From: Methylomonas koyamae
GTDB lineage: Bacteria; Pseudomonadota; Gammaproteobacteria; Methylococcales; Methylomonadaceae
Direction: 5' to 3'
Length of the DNA stretch: 64,000 bases
Assembly: GCF_019669905.1 (NCBI RefSeq)
Contig: NZ_AP019777.1
Location: 310,001-374,000, forward strand
The notes under the pieces were generated by a model, which was not told where the DNA came from, searched no databases, and saw nothing but the letters and a program-made list of their open reading frames with translations. The position numbers and the translations under genes are program-made. Positions 44,417 through 53,128 of the stretch are shown piece after piece. The stretch's first letter is position 1; each line of letters starts with the position of its first letter.

Positions 44417-46095
44417 GCGCCGTCCGCTACCGCGACGGCCGGTCCGGGCCGGAACATGCCGCCGCACGCCGAGCACTGGCCGTCGCGGTGCTGGCCGCTT
44501 GCTGGCCGTGGGCTGCGGGGGCCGAGCAATATCGCCAGGGGGTTTACCTCAGCAGCCAAGTCAATGTCGCCGCCGACGGCCGCAATATCGTCGGCGATGC
44601 GGCCAACGAACCCAGCCTGGCGCTGAATCCGCTGGACCCCGCCAATATCGTGGTTTCCTGGCGCCAATTCGATTCGGTGGCGTCGTCGTTTCGCCAAGGC
44701 GGATGGGCTTATACCGCCGACGCCGGCAAACATTGGCATTTCGCCGGCACGATTACGCCGGGCGAGGGCCGCAGCAATCCGACGCTGGATGTCGACGCGC
44801 TGGGGCATTTCTATTACCAGAGCCTGCATTTCGACCCGAGCTACACCTTCGTGCAAGACATACAAGTCATCAAGTCGCTAGACGGCGGCCGCAGCTGGGA
44901 GGCACCGGTGTTCGCTTACGGCCAGGGCGGCGATAAGGCGCAGATGGCCGTGGACCGCAGCGGGACCGCCAGCGACGGCCACGTTTATCTGGTCTGGCGC
45001 GATTGCCTGGCGGAAAAATGCTTCGTCCGCTCGACCGACCGCGGCGCGAGTTTCCAGCCGCCGCTGGCGATTCCGAGCACGCCGACCTTCGGCACGATGC
45101 GGGTCGGCAACGACGGCGAGTTGTATCTGGCCGGCCGGCTGGAGCCGCCCGAGTTCGACCCCGAACAGCCGGACCGCAATTTGCATCGCCACCTGTTTTC
45201 CCGGTCGCTGAACGCCCGCGACCCGGCGCAAATCCCAACCTTCGATAGCCGGGAAGTCGATCTGGGCGGTTTGGCGCCGCTATTTTTGTTCAAACAAAAC
45301 CCGAACCAATACGGCCCTGTCGGCGACGTCCAAGTCGGCGTGGACGCCTCGACCGGTGCGATGCGCGGCCAGCTCTACCTGTTGGCGACGGTCGATCCGC
45401 CCGGCGAGGACAATCTGGATATCAGCTTTGTCCGCAGTCTCGACGGCGGCGATAGCTGGAGCGCGCCGGTACGCATCAACGACGACGGCCGCAGCCAACA
45501 CCACTGGAATTGGTTCGGCATGATGGGCGTGGCGCCGAATTCGCGCATCGACGCGGTCTGGTACGACACCCGCGACAGCGCTAGCTACAAAGTCTCGCGC
45601 CTGTATTACAGCTATTCCTGGGACGGCGGCCAAACCTGGAGCAAGAACGTGCCGGTCAGCCCGGCCTTCGATACCACGCTGGCCTATCCGCACGCATCGA
45701 CCAAGATCGGCGATTATTCGACCCTGGTGTCCGACGCCAACGCCGCGCATATCGCCTACACCGCCACCTTCAACGGCGAGCAGGACGTGTATTACCTGCA
45801 GGTATTCCCCGATTGCAACCAAAACGGCCAATCCGATGTGGCCGATATCGCACAGCGCCGGGTCGGCGACACCAATGCCAACCATCTGCCGGACGTATGC
45901 GAAGCGATACGGGTGCTGGGGGATATCGACGCCGACCGCGACGTCGACCAGGCCGACATCGATCGGGTATTAGCCGGCCGCGGCCGCCGCGCCGCGCCGG
46001 GCGATCCGCGCGACATCGACGGTAACGGCGCCATTAACGTGCTGGATGCCCGCAAGCTGGCGGCATCGTGCACCCGGCCGCGTTGTGTCATGTAA
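44413..46095 (+). CDS. Asp-box (BNR) beta-propeller protein with C-terminal dockerin-like module (560 aa)
   Basis: A signal peptide (about 18-37) is followed by a beta-propeller with five Asp-box motifs (SLDGGRSW, SLDGGDSW, SWDGGQTW, TADAGKHW, STDRGASF), as in sialidase-fold proteins; the catalytic Arg/Tyr/Asp set of true sialidases could not be identified. The segment DCNQNGQSDVADI...DTNANHLPDVCE (about 473-502) holds two Ca-loop-like repeats. The end carries two EF-like dockerin repeats: DIDADRDVDQADIDRVL and DIDGNGAINVLDARKL, then CTRPRC. The GTG start is coupled to the upstream stop. It lacks its own sorting tail, so retention may depend on the cohesin-like product of the next gene. Confidence 0.82.
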   Translation: MSAVRYRDGRSGPEHAAARRALAVAVLAACWPWAAGAEQYRQGVYLSSQVNVAADGRNIVGDAANEPSLALNPLDPANIVVSWRQFDSVASSFRQGGWAYTADAGKHWHFAGTITPGEGRSNPTLDVDALGHFYYQSLHFDPSYTFVQDIQVIKSLDGGRSWEAPVFAYGQGGDKAQMAVDRSGTASDGHVYLVWRDCLAEKCFVRSTDRGASFQPPLAIPSTPTFGTMRVGNDGELYLAGRLEPPEFDPEQPDRNLHRHLFSRSLNARDPAQIPTFDSREVDLGGLAPLFLFKQNPNQYGPVGDVQVGVDASTGAMRGQLYLLATVDPPGEDNLDISFVRSLDGGDSWSAPVRINDDGRSQHHWNWFGMMGVAPNSRIDAVWYDTRDSASYKVSRLYYSYSWDGGQTWSKNVPVSPAFDTTLAYPHASTKIGDYSTLVSDANAAHIAYTATFNGEQDVYYLQVFPDCNQNGQSDVADIAQRRVGDTNANHLPDVCEAIRVLGDIDADRDVDQADIDRVLAGRGRRAAPGDPRDIDGNGAINVLDARKLAASCTRPRCVM

Positions 46096-46113
46096 TAAAA
46101 GGAGATTGGACAA

Positions 46114-46692
46114 ATGCACAAGCGCTTTAGCTCGGCCCTGATCGGGGCATGGCTGTTATCGAATTCGGCAGCGGCTGGCGCCGCGATCGGATTGAACCTG
46201 GTGCCGATCGCTCACAGCGCATCGGCACTGAGCGTCGCGATCTCGATATCGGGATTGGGCGCCGGCGCTGCGCCGTCGTTGGCGGCCTACGACTTGGACC
46301 TGCTATTCGACGCCGGCCTTTTGGCTTATGTCGGCACCGCATTCGGCGATCCGGCCTTGGACAACCAACTGGACCCGCTCGACCTGGGTTCGAATCCGGC
46401 TACTGCGGCACTGGCCGGCACGGGCCGGCTGAATCTGTTCGAATTATCGTTGGATACCGCGGCGGAATTACACGCGTTGCAGGCCGACAGCTTCACGCTG
46501 GCCGTGGTCAATTTCGACGTGCTGGCCAACGGCAGCAGCGAATTGAGCTTGAACGTCAACGCGCTGGCCGACGCCAACGGCGACCCGCTGCCGGCGAACG
46601 TGGCGCCGACCACGATTACAACGGTGCCGCTACCTCCGGCCTGCGCGGCGATGGCCGCCGGCTTGGGTTTGCTGTACCGCCGCCGGGCTTAG
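46114..46692 (+). CDS. Cohesin-like protein with VPLPPA sorting tail (192 aa)
   Basis: After a signal peptide (about 1-24) comes one domain of about 140 residues with the cohesin-type pattern: LSVAISISGLG, then AAYDLDLLFDAGLLAYVGTA, FGDPALDNQLDPLDLGS, LNLFELSLD and SFTLAVVNFDVLANGSSELSL. The C-terminus VPLPPACAAMAAGLGLLYRRR is a short sorting signal with hydrophobic stretch and Arg cluster. It lies 18 bases after the dockerin-tailed protein; AAGGAG precedes the ATG. Cohesins bind dockerins through calcium loops, so a direct partnership is the simplest reading (inference). Confidence 0.75.
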   Translation: MHKRFSSALIGAWLLSNSAAAGAAIGLNLVPIAHSASALSVAISISGLGAGAAPSLAAYDLDLLFDAGLLAYVGTAFGDPALDNQLDPLDLGSNPATAALAGTGRLNLFELSLDTAAELHALQADSFTLAVVNFDVLANGSSELSLNVNALADANGDPLPANVAPTTITTVPLPPACAAMAAGLGLLYRRRA

Positions 46693-47092
46693 CCTGGCGA
46701 CATCCGTACTCCGCGCCGATATTGTCCGGCGGCGGTTATGGCCGCCAAGCCGAAGCGGTTTCCTGCTTTTCCGGTAGGGAATCGCTTTTGCGCTGTTACG
46801 GGTGCCAGCTCTGGCGCCAAAGATGCTGGACTCGTTTGCATTCCTGCTGTCCGGATACCGGAAATCCCTGCCGATGGCGGCTTGGCTTAACGGCATTTGC
46901 GCCGAAGCTATGGCCAAACCGGCGGTAAACGAATCAGTTGCCAAGCTTGATCCACGCCTGGGCGGCAAGCGGCTATTGGCCGGTCGCCGAAACGTGAGCC
47001 AAATCACACAAGTTTTGTGGAAATCCCTTTTCTTAACATAGTTCAATTAATTCAATGCATTTAACAGATTGATATTTAAAGGCATTCAATAA
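46693..47092. other. Intergenic region between the two surface-protein units
   Basis: About 400 bases with the terminator at 46753-46790 and AT-rich upstream sequence of the next unit. Short ORFs here have no ribosome binding sites and no recognisable product. Confidence 0.5.
46753..46790 (+). terminator. Terminator of the propeller-cohesin operon
   Basis: A stem of about ten pairs (AAGCGGTTTCC with GGGAATCGCTT, one or two mismatches) is followed by TTTT, about 60 bases after the last stop. Confidence 0.6.
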
Positions 47093-47108
47093 AGGCACAC
47101 TAATTGTA
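47093..47108 (+). promoter_or_regulatory. Second sigma-54-like promoter candidate
   Basis: AGGCACACTAATTGTA matches the RpoN consensus at all but two positions (A for the first T, GT instead of GC at -12), with GG and GT ten bases apart. It shares GGCACAC and TG with the candidate at 42439-42454. Transcription would begin near 47120, 122 bases before the CTERM gene. Confidence 0.5.
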
Positions 47109-47119
47109 ATAGTAATTAC

Positions 47120-47241
47120 GCCAAGCTCCGTTAGCGCGGACATTAGTCAGTGTCCGCCCGCAGCGACGTATCCGGGAAGATACGCGCGGATGCGGAAAAT
47201 ACGGTAACCGGCGCAATTTTTCGTTTTACAAAGGATTAACC
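47120..47241 (+). promoter_or_regulatory. Structured 5' leader of the DVUA0089-family gene
   Basis: Downstream of the sigma-54 candidate lie a perfect 7-bp hairpin GCGGACA/TGTCCGC (47136-47157) and a second stem GTATC/GATAC with a CGGGAA loop. I could not match it to a known riboswitch. Both this leader and that at 42466-42719 are long for a simple untranslated region. Confidence 0.35.
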
Positions 47242-48006
47242 ATGCACAACATCGATAAAAAAACTCCGCTTCTCCGCCAATCCCTGCTGGCATTGGCGCT
47301 ATCGGCCGCAGCCGTCTCCAGCGCCCAGGCCGCCACCGTCAACGGCACCATTCATAAAGCGACCGATCCGGTGCTGGGTGCCGGTACGACCGTCGACTAT
47401 TGGTCGTTTACGCTGAGTGCGGCCGCCAACGTGATCATCGACGTGCGCGCCAACGAAGGCTACAGCAACGGCTGGGGCTCGCATCCCGGCTCTTACGTCG
47501 ACCTGAATGGCGACGGCGAAATCACGCTGGCCGACACCCAATTCCGGCTGTACCAGGATTACGTCTCGCTGGACACCGAAGTCACCAGCGCCGACGACGG
47601 CTCCAGCTACACGCCGCCCGGCAACACCAACGGCTGGGCCGACGGTTCTTTGATGTCGCGCGACTCCTACCTGGCGACCGCACTGGATGCCGGCCACTAC
47701 GTGATCGCATTCGGCGATTACAAGCTGGATATCAACGACGCAGTGGCGGGCTTTAACACCGGCGACGCCATCACTGCCGCCACCGGCACCAATCCGTTCA
47801 CCGGCGCCACCGGCCAAGACCATTTCGACTACCAACTGACCTTCCTGGCGACCGATTACGACACCGGCGCCAATCTGGACCTTAACCCGATGCAAGTCAC
47901 GGTCGGCGGCGAACCGGTGCAACCGGTACCGGTACCGGGCGCGGTTTGGCTGTTCGGCAGCGCGCTGGCCGGCTTCCTGGGCTTGGGCAAACGTAAAACC
48001 GCCTGA
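47242..48006 (+). CDS. DVUA0089-family PEP-CTERM protein (254 aa)
   Basis: The signal peptide (about 1-30) ends at AQAAT. The body has the DVUA0089-type pattern: TVDYWSFTLSAAANVIIDV, a calcium-loop-like DLNGDGEITLADTQF, and ALDAGHYVIAFGDYKL followed by the HFDYQLTF segment. The tail is VPVPGAVWLFGSALAG, a hydrophobic continuation and GKRK, a clear exosortase sorting signal. AAAGGA precedes the ATG. The D-x-N-x-D loop suggests calcium binding. Function at the surface is unknown. Confidence 0.85.
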   Translation: MHNIDKKTPLLRQSLLALALSAAAVSSAQAATVNGTIHKATDPVLGAGTTVDYWSFTLSAAANVIIDVRANEGYSNGWGSHPGSYVDLNGDGEITLADTQFRLYQDYVSLDTEVTSADDGSSYTPPGNTNGWADGSLMSRDSYLATALDAGHYVIAFGDYKLDINDAVAGFNTGDAITAATGTNPFTGATGQDHFDYQLTFLATDYDTGANLDLNPMQVTVGGEPVQPVPVPGAVWLFGSALAGFLGLGKRKTA

Positions 48007-48020
48007 TACGGCCCGACAAA

Positions 48021-48073
48021 CGGGCGGCCTTTGCCGGGTAACCGGCGGCAGGCCCGCCCGACAACGCATTTTT
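48021..48073 (+). terminator. Hairpin with T-run between two CTERM genes
   Basis: CGGGCGGCCT pairs with AGGCCCGCCCG, enclosing an inner GCCGG/CCGGC stem; TTTTT follows nine bases later. Probably an (incomplete) terminator. Confidence 0.5.
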
Positions 48074-48131
48074 ACCCAATTCGGAACCATTCCGGCGCCG
48101 CTGTAGCGGTGCCCAAATAGGAGTATGTAAT

Positions 48132-48965
48132 ATGGCATTCAATAAAATTTTCAAAACCTCGATGCTGGCCTCGGCCTTGACTTTGGCGGCCGCACAACCG
48201 GCGGCTGCGGCTTGGACCGGCGGCGACAACAGCGTCGAGCTGGGCACCACGATCACCAATGCCGCATTTAACGGCAGCACGGTCGGCTTTTCCGGCAACG
48301 CGGCCCTGACCTACGATGCCTGGGGCATGCAAGGCGCGTTTACCAACTTCTATCTGCCGACTTCGGCGCAAAGCGTGACGATAGACGCCCGCTCTTCGGC
48401 CGGCAATTTTCCGGCGTTTTCTATTTTCAGAACCAACGTCGCTTATTCGGGCGATACCGTCGGCCAGGACACCCCGGCCGAATTGACCGGCCAAATCCAT
48501 AAATTCAACTCGGTCGGCCAGGCCGGCGATCCGGGCATCATCTGGGCTACCGGCACCAACGGTATCGTCGAAACATTGGGTTACGCCAGCTCGTCGGCGA
48601 ACAACTACGTCAACTCCTACGGCGGCCAGGTCAATTCCGGCGCCCACGACATCAGTATCGACAACTTGTTCGAAACCGGCGTCAGCGGCAGCATCGGCGT
48701 CACCGGCAATCCGGCCTTTGCTACCAGCAAACGTTTCGCCACCTTGACGCTGAACGATTTGCAAGCCGGCTGGTACGCCTTGTTCGTCGGCGGCGCGGAT
48801 GCGGCCGGCACCGGCGGCGACATCACCGTCAAAGTCACCGCGTCGGCCCTGGCTTCAACCTACACCCCGCCGGCAGCCGTGCCGGTACCGGGTGCGGTCT
48901 GGTTGTTCGGCAGCGCACTGGCCGGCTTCCTGGGCCTGAAACGCAAGTCGTCTCTAGCCGCCTAA
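48132..48965 (+). CDS. PEP-CTERM surface protein (277 aa)
   Basis: A signal peptide (about 1-27, ending PAAAAW) is followed by a Gly/Ser/Thr/Asn-rich beta body with no recognised catalytic motif. The tail VPVPGAVWLFGSALAG is identical to that of the preceding gene and ends with KRK. TAGGAG lies 7-12 bases before the ATG. The body segment LNDLQAGWYALFVGGADAAGTGG resembles the sugar- or anchor-domain style seen in many sorted proteins. It may be co-expressed with the upstream gene through partial read-through of the hairpin. Confidence 0.83.
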   Translation: MAFNKIFKTSMLASALTLAAAQPAAAAWTGGDNSVELGTTITNAAFNGSTVGFSGNAALTYDAWGMQGAFTNFYLPTSAQSVTIDARSSAGNFPAFSIFRTNVAYSGDTVGQDTPAELTGQIHKFNSVGQAGDPGIIWATGTNGIVETLGYASSSANNYVNSYGGQVNSGAHDISIDNLFETGVSGSIGVTGNPAFATSKRFATLTLNDLQAGWYALFVGGADAAGTGGDITVKVTASALASTYTPPAAVPVPGAVWLFGSALAGFLGLKRKSSLAA

Positions 48966-48979
48966 ACCCTAGCGGACCA

Positions 48980-49008
48980 GGCCTCGCCGGCCCACGTTCG
49001 GCGAGGCC
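48980..49008 (+). terminator. GC-rich hairpin after the last CTERM gene
   Basis: A ten-base perfect stem GGCCTCGCCG/CGGCGAGGCC with a nine-base loop, without a T-run. Confidence 0.5.
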
Positions 49009-49089
49009 ACCGCCGCCTTAAAACGGCGGGCTTCATCAATCTAATCGCCCGTTCGATCCGTTTCGTTTGCCAATCCCCCGAGTAAGACC

Positions 49090-51300
49090 ATGCGCACATT
49101 CCGTAACTGTTCCCATCCACTGCTGGCGGCCGCCATGCTGTTTGCCTCTATGGCAGTCTTTGCCGCCGAATTGCCGCTCGGGCCGATGCCGATCAGCCTG
49201 AAATATTTGCCGGTGCCGCCAGTGCCGGGCCTGGCCGACGGCAGCGATCCGATTGTGGTCAATAAGCCGGCGGCGATTGCATTGGGCAAGGCCTTGTTCT
49301 GGGATAGCAACGTCGGCAGCGACGGCATGGCCTGCGCTTCGTGCCATTTTCAAGCCGGCGCCGACGGCCGCAGCAAAAACCAAATTTCCGCCGGCGGCCA
49401 ATCCAAACCGGTTGCCGAGCAAATCTTCGCCGACAGCAGCGACGCTACGCCGCTGGGCCCGAATCGCACGCTGAGCCTGGCCGATTTTCCATTGCATCAG
49501 CGGCTGGACCCGCTGGCGGATTCCGCAGTGGTTTTCGATACCGATAACGTGGTCGGTTCGGCCGGGACGTTCGCCGGCGAATTCAAAGGGGTCAACCGCT
49601 TCACCAGCGGCACCGACATTTGCAACCGGGCGGCGGATCCGGTGTTTCGCGTCGGCGCCAACGGCACCCGCCGCGTCACGCCGCGCAATGCGCCGACCGT
49701 CATCAACGCCGTGTTCAACCACCGCAGTTTTTGGGACGGCCGCGCCAACAATGTTTTCAACGGCAGCAGCCCGTGGGGAGACCGCGACCCGGACGCCGGG
49801 GTCTGGGTCAAAACCGGCCCCAGAAACGTGCAAAAACAACGCCTGCACCTAATAAACTCGTCGCTGGCGTCGCTGGCCGTGGCACCGCCGGCCAACCATA
49901 CCGAAATGAGCTGCAGCAACCGCTCGCTGCTGGACGTCGGCCGGAAACTGCTGTACCGCGCGCCGTTGCAAAACCAATTGGTGCACCACGCCGACAGCGT
50001 GCTCGGCCCTTACAGCAACAGCAACCCGGAAAAATTGAATCCGGGCTTGAGTCTGCCTTACGGCTCGCTGGTGCGGCAAGCGTTTAACGCCAAGTACTGG
50101 TCGTATTCGGGCTCGGTGCCGCTTGCCGTGCCGGCCGGCCAAGCGCCGTACACGCAACTGGAAGCCAATTTTCCGATGTTTTTCGCCTTGGCGATTCAGT
50201 TGTACGAAAGCACGCTGATTTCCGACCAAGCGCCGTTCGACAACAGCGCCCGCGACGCCAACCACCAGCCGGTCGATCTCAGTGCCGCGGAATTGAACGG
50301 CTTGAAACAGTTCCGCAAAAACCAGTGCGCGCTATGCCATTTGGGGCCCAATTTCAGTTCGGCCTCGATTGCCGCCAATGCCGCCATCGCCCAAAGCCAT
50401 CCGGAAGCCTTCGGCGAGCCGACTTTTCGTATCAGCGCCAGCACCAACGTAGTCAACCGGATTCCGTTGCTGGTCGGCGGCTTGCCGGTCACGGCGTTTT
50501 ACGACACCGGCTTCTCGTCCAACGGCGCCAGCCGCGAAGCCAACGATATCGGTGCCGGCGGCGTCGACGATTTCGGCAATCCGTTGTCGTTCAGCCTCCA
50601 ATACCTGCAACTGTTGGCCGGCAACGGCGCAGCGGTACTGGACAGCGAAGTCAACGCCGTGCGTGCCTGCGATTTCCAGGACGCGGTGGCGACCAACCTG
50701 AAATTGCCGTATTCGTTGCCTAACCTGTTTACCCAAATCGACGGGCTGATGCCGCAGCCGCAATCCACGGCAAATTGCTTCCTGCCGCTGGTCAACGCCT
50801 TCTTGCCGACGCCGGCCGCGGCATCGGCCGAACTGAACAAGGCGGTGAACCGGAAAATGGTGGCCGCCGTGACGGCGACCTTTAAAACGCCGTCGCTGCG
50901 CAATATCGAACTGACCGGCCCATACATGCACAATGGCAGCATGGCGACGCTGGAGCAGGTGGTCGAGTTTTACAGCCGCGGCGGCAACTTCAAGAACGAC
51001 AGCAAGCACGTGACGCGGGTATTTCCGCAACCGACGCTGCAAACCGATGCCCAAAACCGGGCCGATCTGGTGGCCTTCCTGAAAACGCTGACCGACGACC
51101 GGGTCCGCTACCAACGTGCGCCGTTCGACCATCCGGAGCTGAAGATCCCGCACGGCCACAGCGGCGACGAAGTCGCGACCGTCGCCGGCAATCCGCTGCA
51201 CGCCAGCTTGTCCAAAGACGAGTATTTACGGTTGCCGGCCGTCGGCGCGGAAGGCGCGGCCGAACCGCTACCGGCGTTCGAACAGCGGCTGGCGCCCTGA
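49090..51300 (+). CDS. Large MauG/diheme cytochrome c peroxidase-family protein (736 aa)
   Basis: A signal peptide (about 1-22) precedes two heme c motifs, CASCH (about residue 80) and CALCH (about 413). The C-terminal conserved segment [22 protein letters not shown] and GGNFKN is typical of the diheme peroxidase/MauG family. At 736 residues it is about twice the canonical peroxidase length, with large insertions between and after the heme motifs. It sits at the end of the surface-protein island and may oxidise H2O2 or modify a partner protein post-translationally, as MauG does. No strong ribosome binding site precedes the ATG (GAGTAAG only). Confidence 0.85.
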   Translation: MRTFRNCSHPLLAAAMLFASMAVFAAELPLGPMPISLKYLPVPPVPGLADGSDPIVVNKPAAIALGKALFWDSNVGSDGMACASCHFQAGADGRSKNQISAGGQSKPVAEQIFADSSDATPLGPNRTLSLADFPLHQRLDPLADSAVVFDTDNVVGSAGTFAGEFKGVNRFTSGTDICNRAADPVFRVGANGTRRVTPRNAPTVINAVFNHRSFWDGRANNVFNGSSPWGDRDPDAGVWVKTGPRNVQKQRLHLINSSLASLAVAPPANHTEMSCSNRSLLDVGRKLLYRAPLQNQLVHHADSVLGPYSNSNPEKLNPGLSLPYGSLVRQAFNAKYWSYSGSVPLAVPAGQAPYTQLEANFPMFFALAIQLYESTLISDQAPFDNSARDANHQPVDLSAAELNGLKQFRKNQCALCHLGPNFSSASIAANAAIAQSHPEAFGEPTFRISASTNVVNRIPLLVGGLPVTAFYDTGFSSNGASREANDIGAGGVDDFGNPLSFSLQYLQLLAGNGAAVLDSEVNAVRACDFQDAVATNLKLPYSLPNLFTQIDGLMPQPQSTANCFLPLVNAFLPTPAAASAELNKAVNRKMVAAVTATFKTPSLRNIELTGPYMHNGSMATLEQVVEFYSRGGNFKNDSKHVTRVFPQPTLQTDAQNRADLVAFLKTLTDDRVRYQRAPFDHPELKIPHGHSGDEVATVAGNPLHASLSKDEYLRLPAVGAEGAAEPLPAFEQRLAP

Positions 51301-51339
51301 GCCCGGTTGTTGCGGTATCGGCCGGTAACCTGTGTCGGA

Positions 51340-51667
51340 TCGGCAGCGGCATAATGCCCGGTTCGATCAAACCGCAAACCATGCCGCTCCCGCCTTGCGG
51401 CCAATGCGCGCTGCGGCCGCCGGGCACATCCGGCGTCGCGTCGCTCGGGCTGTAACTGAGCCAGTGTTTGCGGGCGTGCGCTAAAAACAACACCAGATCG
51501 CCGGCCTGTAAACGCAACTGCTCCGGCTAGGCCGGAGAATGCACCCAGCCGCAACTCTTGGTCAGCAAATGAAACCGGATTGCCTGTTCGGAATTGTGGT
51601 CCAGCACCCAGGGCCGCAAAGACCGCCCGCAGGCTCAGGTTGTGAAAAATGCAACCAGGCCATCCAT
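51340..51667 (-). pseudogene. Decayed AraC-type regulator, N-terminal cupin remnant
   Basis: On the minus strand, starting from an ATG at 51667, the three frames together read as an AraC-family cupin domain: MDGLVAFF, then NLSLRAVFAA, then LDHNSEQAIRFHLLTKSCGW, then after a stop LRLQAGDLVLFLAHARKHW and GSGMVCGLIEPG. At least one frameshift and two stops interrupt it. The helix-turn-helix half is absent, since the peroxidase gene begins its end there. This is a remnant, not a functional regulator. Confidence 0.6.
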
Positions 51668-51988
51668 ACGTCAGTCTCGGTTAATCGGCCGGTTTTGGTA
51701 ACTGCGTCGGCCTTTACGCCGCCGGGACATGAAAGGGCGGTTTTCGGGCTGCACGCAAAGGTTTGCCGGGAGGGAAAGTCGGATGGGGTTTGTCCTAATG
51801 ATCGGAAAGAAACATAGCGTATCAGGCCGGCATGGTAAGATTGGAGCCCGACTGACGCTACAGGTGCCCTTATCACGTTGTCGATAATAAGCCCCTACTG
51901 ATCTCCTCACGTCTGCGCGCGACATCATCAAAAGATTCTCGGTATGCGTTATGTTTTAGTACTCTTTCGTTAGAAGAAAAATAGACTC
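51668..51988. other. Intergenic region upstream of the toxin-antitoxin pair
   Basis: About 320 bases with no gene. It contains a small inverted repeat TTATC-N8-GATAA (51870-51887) that could be an operator for the XRE protein, at low confidence. Confidence 0.3.
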
Positions 51989-53128
51989 ATGACCACCGCT
52001 AACATCAATACGAACATGCTGACCTGGGCGCGTGAGCGCTCCGGTATCGCCGTGTCTGAATTTGCCCGGAAATGCGGTGTCAGCCAAGATAAACTCAGCG
52101 AGTGGGAATCCGGCCGCCGGCCGTTGACCTTCAAGCAAGCTATGACTTACGCCGAAAAGGCGCATATCCCCTTCGGTTATTTGTTTCTAACCCGGCCTCC
52201 AATCGACGAATTGCCTATTCCCGACTTAAGAACCGTCGATGGCCAAGCCAACCGTAAACTCAGCGCGGAATTGCTCGACCTGATAAAGCTGATGCAACAG
52301 CGCCAGGAATGGTACAAAGACTACTTGCAACAGCATTTCGTCGGTCCAAATCCTATCGTTGGCCGCTTTGCCGTCAAAGATGAGGTAAGCTCCATCGTCC
52401 ACGATATGCGCATCGCGCTAGGTGTAGGCAATCATCCGCAACGCGGCAGTTGGGAGGATTACTACCGCGATTTGGTCAACCGTATCGAGTCTGTCGGGGT
52501 TTTGGTGATGCGGCAAAGCGATGTGGGCCACTACACGCGACCATTGCGCGTCGAAGAGTTTCGAGGTTTTGCAATTGCTGACGATTACGCGCCGATCATT
52601 TTCGTCAACCATGCCGATGCCCTAGGCGCACGGCTATTCACCTTGATCCACGAACTCTGCCATATCTGGATCGGCCAGTCCGGCATTTCCGATGCCAATA
52701 CCCACACGCATCGCGAAGAAGAAATACTTTGCAATGCCGTCGCCGCAGAATTTTTAGTCCCGGCATCTGAATTTGAAACTCTATGGCAAACCGACCTGGA
52801 AAGCTGGCAGGCCAATTTGCCGATGCTGGAAGCACATTTCCACGTCAGCACGTGGACCTTGGCGCGTCGCGCGTTGACACTGAATTTCATCGCCCTGGGC
52901 GAATACCAGCGATATATCAACGCCCAACAAGCAGTCTATCGGGATCGCGAAGACAGCGGCGGCCCCGGGTATTACCGCACCAAAAAAGCTCAAATCAGCC
53001 AGCGTTTTTCTCGTGCCGTCGTTAGTCAGGCGCTCTGCGGACAACTTTTACTCCGTGAAGCTAGCCAGTTATTGGGCGGCATCAAACCTAACAAAATTGC
53101 CACCTTTGCCAAGGAGTTGGGCGTTTGA
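51989..53128 (+). CDS. XRE-ImmA/IrrE fusion regulator, probable antitoxin (379 aa)
   Basis: The N-terminal helix-turn-helix (about 8-60) contains GIAVSEFARKCGVSQDKLSEWESG. The C-terminal half is a COG2856 zinc metallopeptidase with HELCH in TLIHELCHIWIGQSG and the downstream Glu in EEILCNAVAAEFLVP. This fusion is known from predicted toxin-antitoxin modules in which it is linked to a DUF4411 PIN-like protein, exactly the gene that follows. It probably binds its own promoter and neutralises or cleaves. The stop overlaps the TTG start of the partner. Confidence 0.88.
   Translation: MTTANINTNMLTWARERSGIAVSEFARKCGVSQDKLSEWESGRRPLTFKQAMTYAEKAHIPFGYLFLTRPPIDELPIPDLRTVDGQANRKLSAELLDLIKLMQQRQEWYKDYLQQHFVGPNPIVGRFAVKDEVSSIVHDMRIALGVGNHPQRGSWEDYYRDLVNRIESVGVLVMRQSDVGHYTRPLRVEEFRGFAIADDYAPIIFVNHADALGARLFTLIHELCHIWIGQSGISDANTHTHREEEILCNAVAAEFLVPASEFETLWQTDLESWQANLPMLEAHFHVSTWTLARRALTLNFIALGEYQRYINAQQAVYRDREDSGGPGYYRTKKAQISQRFSRAVVSQALCGQLLLREASQLLGGIKPNKIATFAKELGV

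Noticed and set aside
44413..46095. Assignment as a true exo-alpha-sialidase
   Set aside because: Five Asp boxes show the propeller fold, but the catalytic arginine triad and Tyr/Glu pair of sialidases were not identifiable, so only fold-level naming is given.
46802..47041. 79-codon ORF between the CTERM units
   Set aside because: No ribosome binding site or recognisable product; lies in promoter-upstream sequence.
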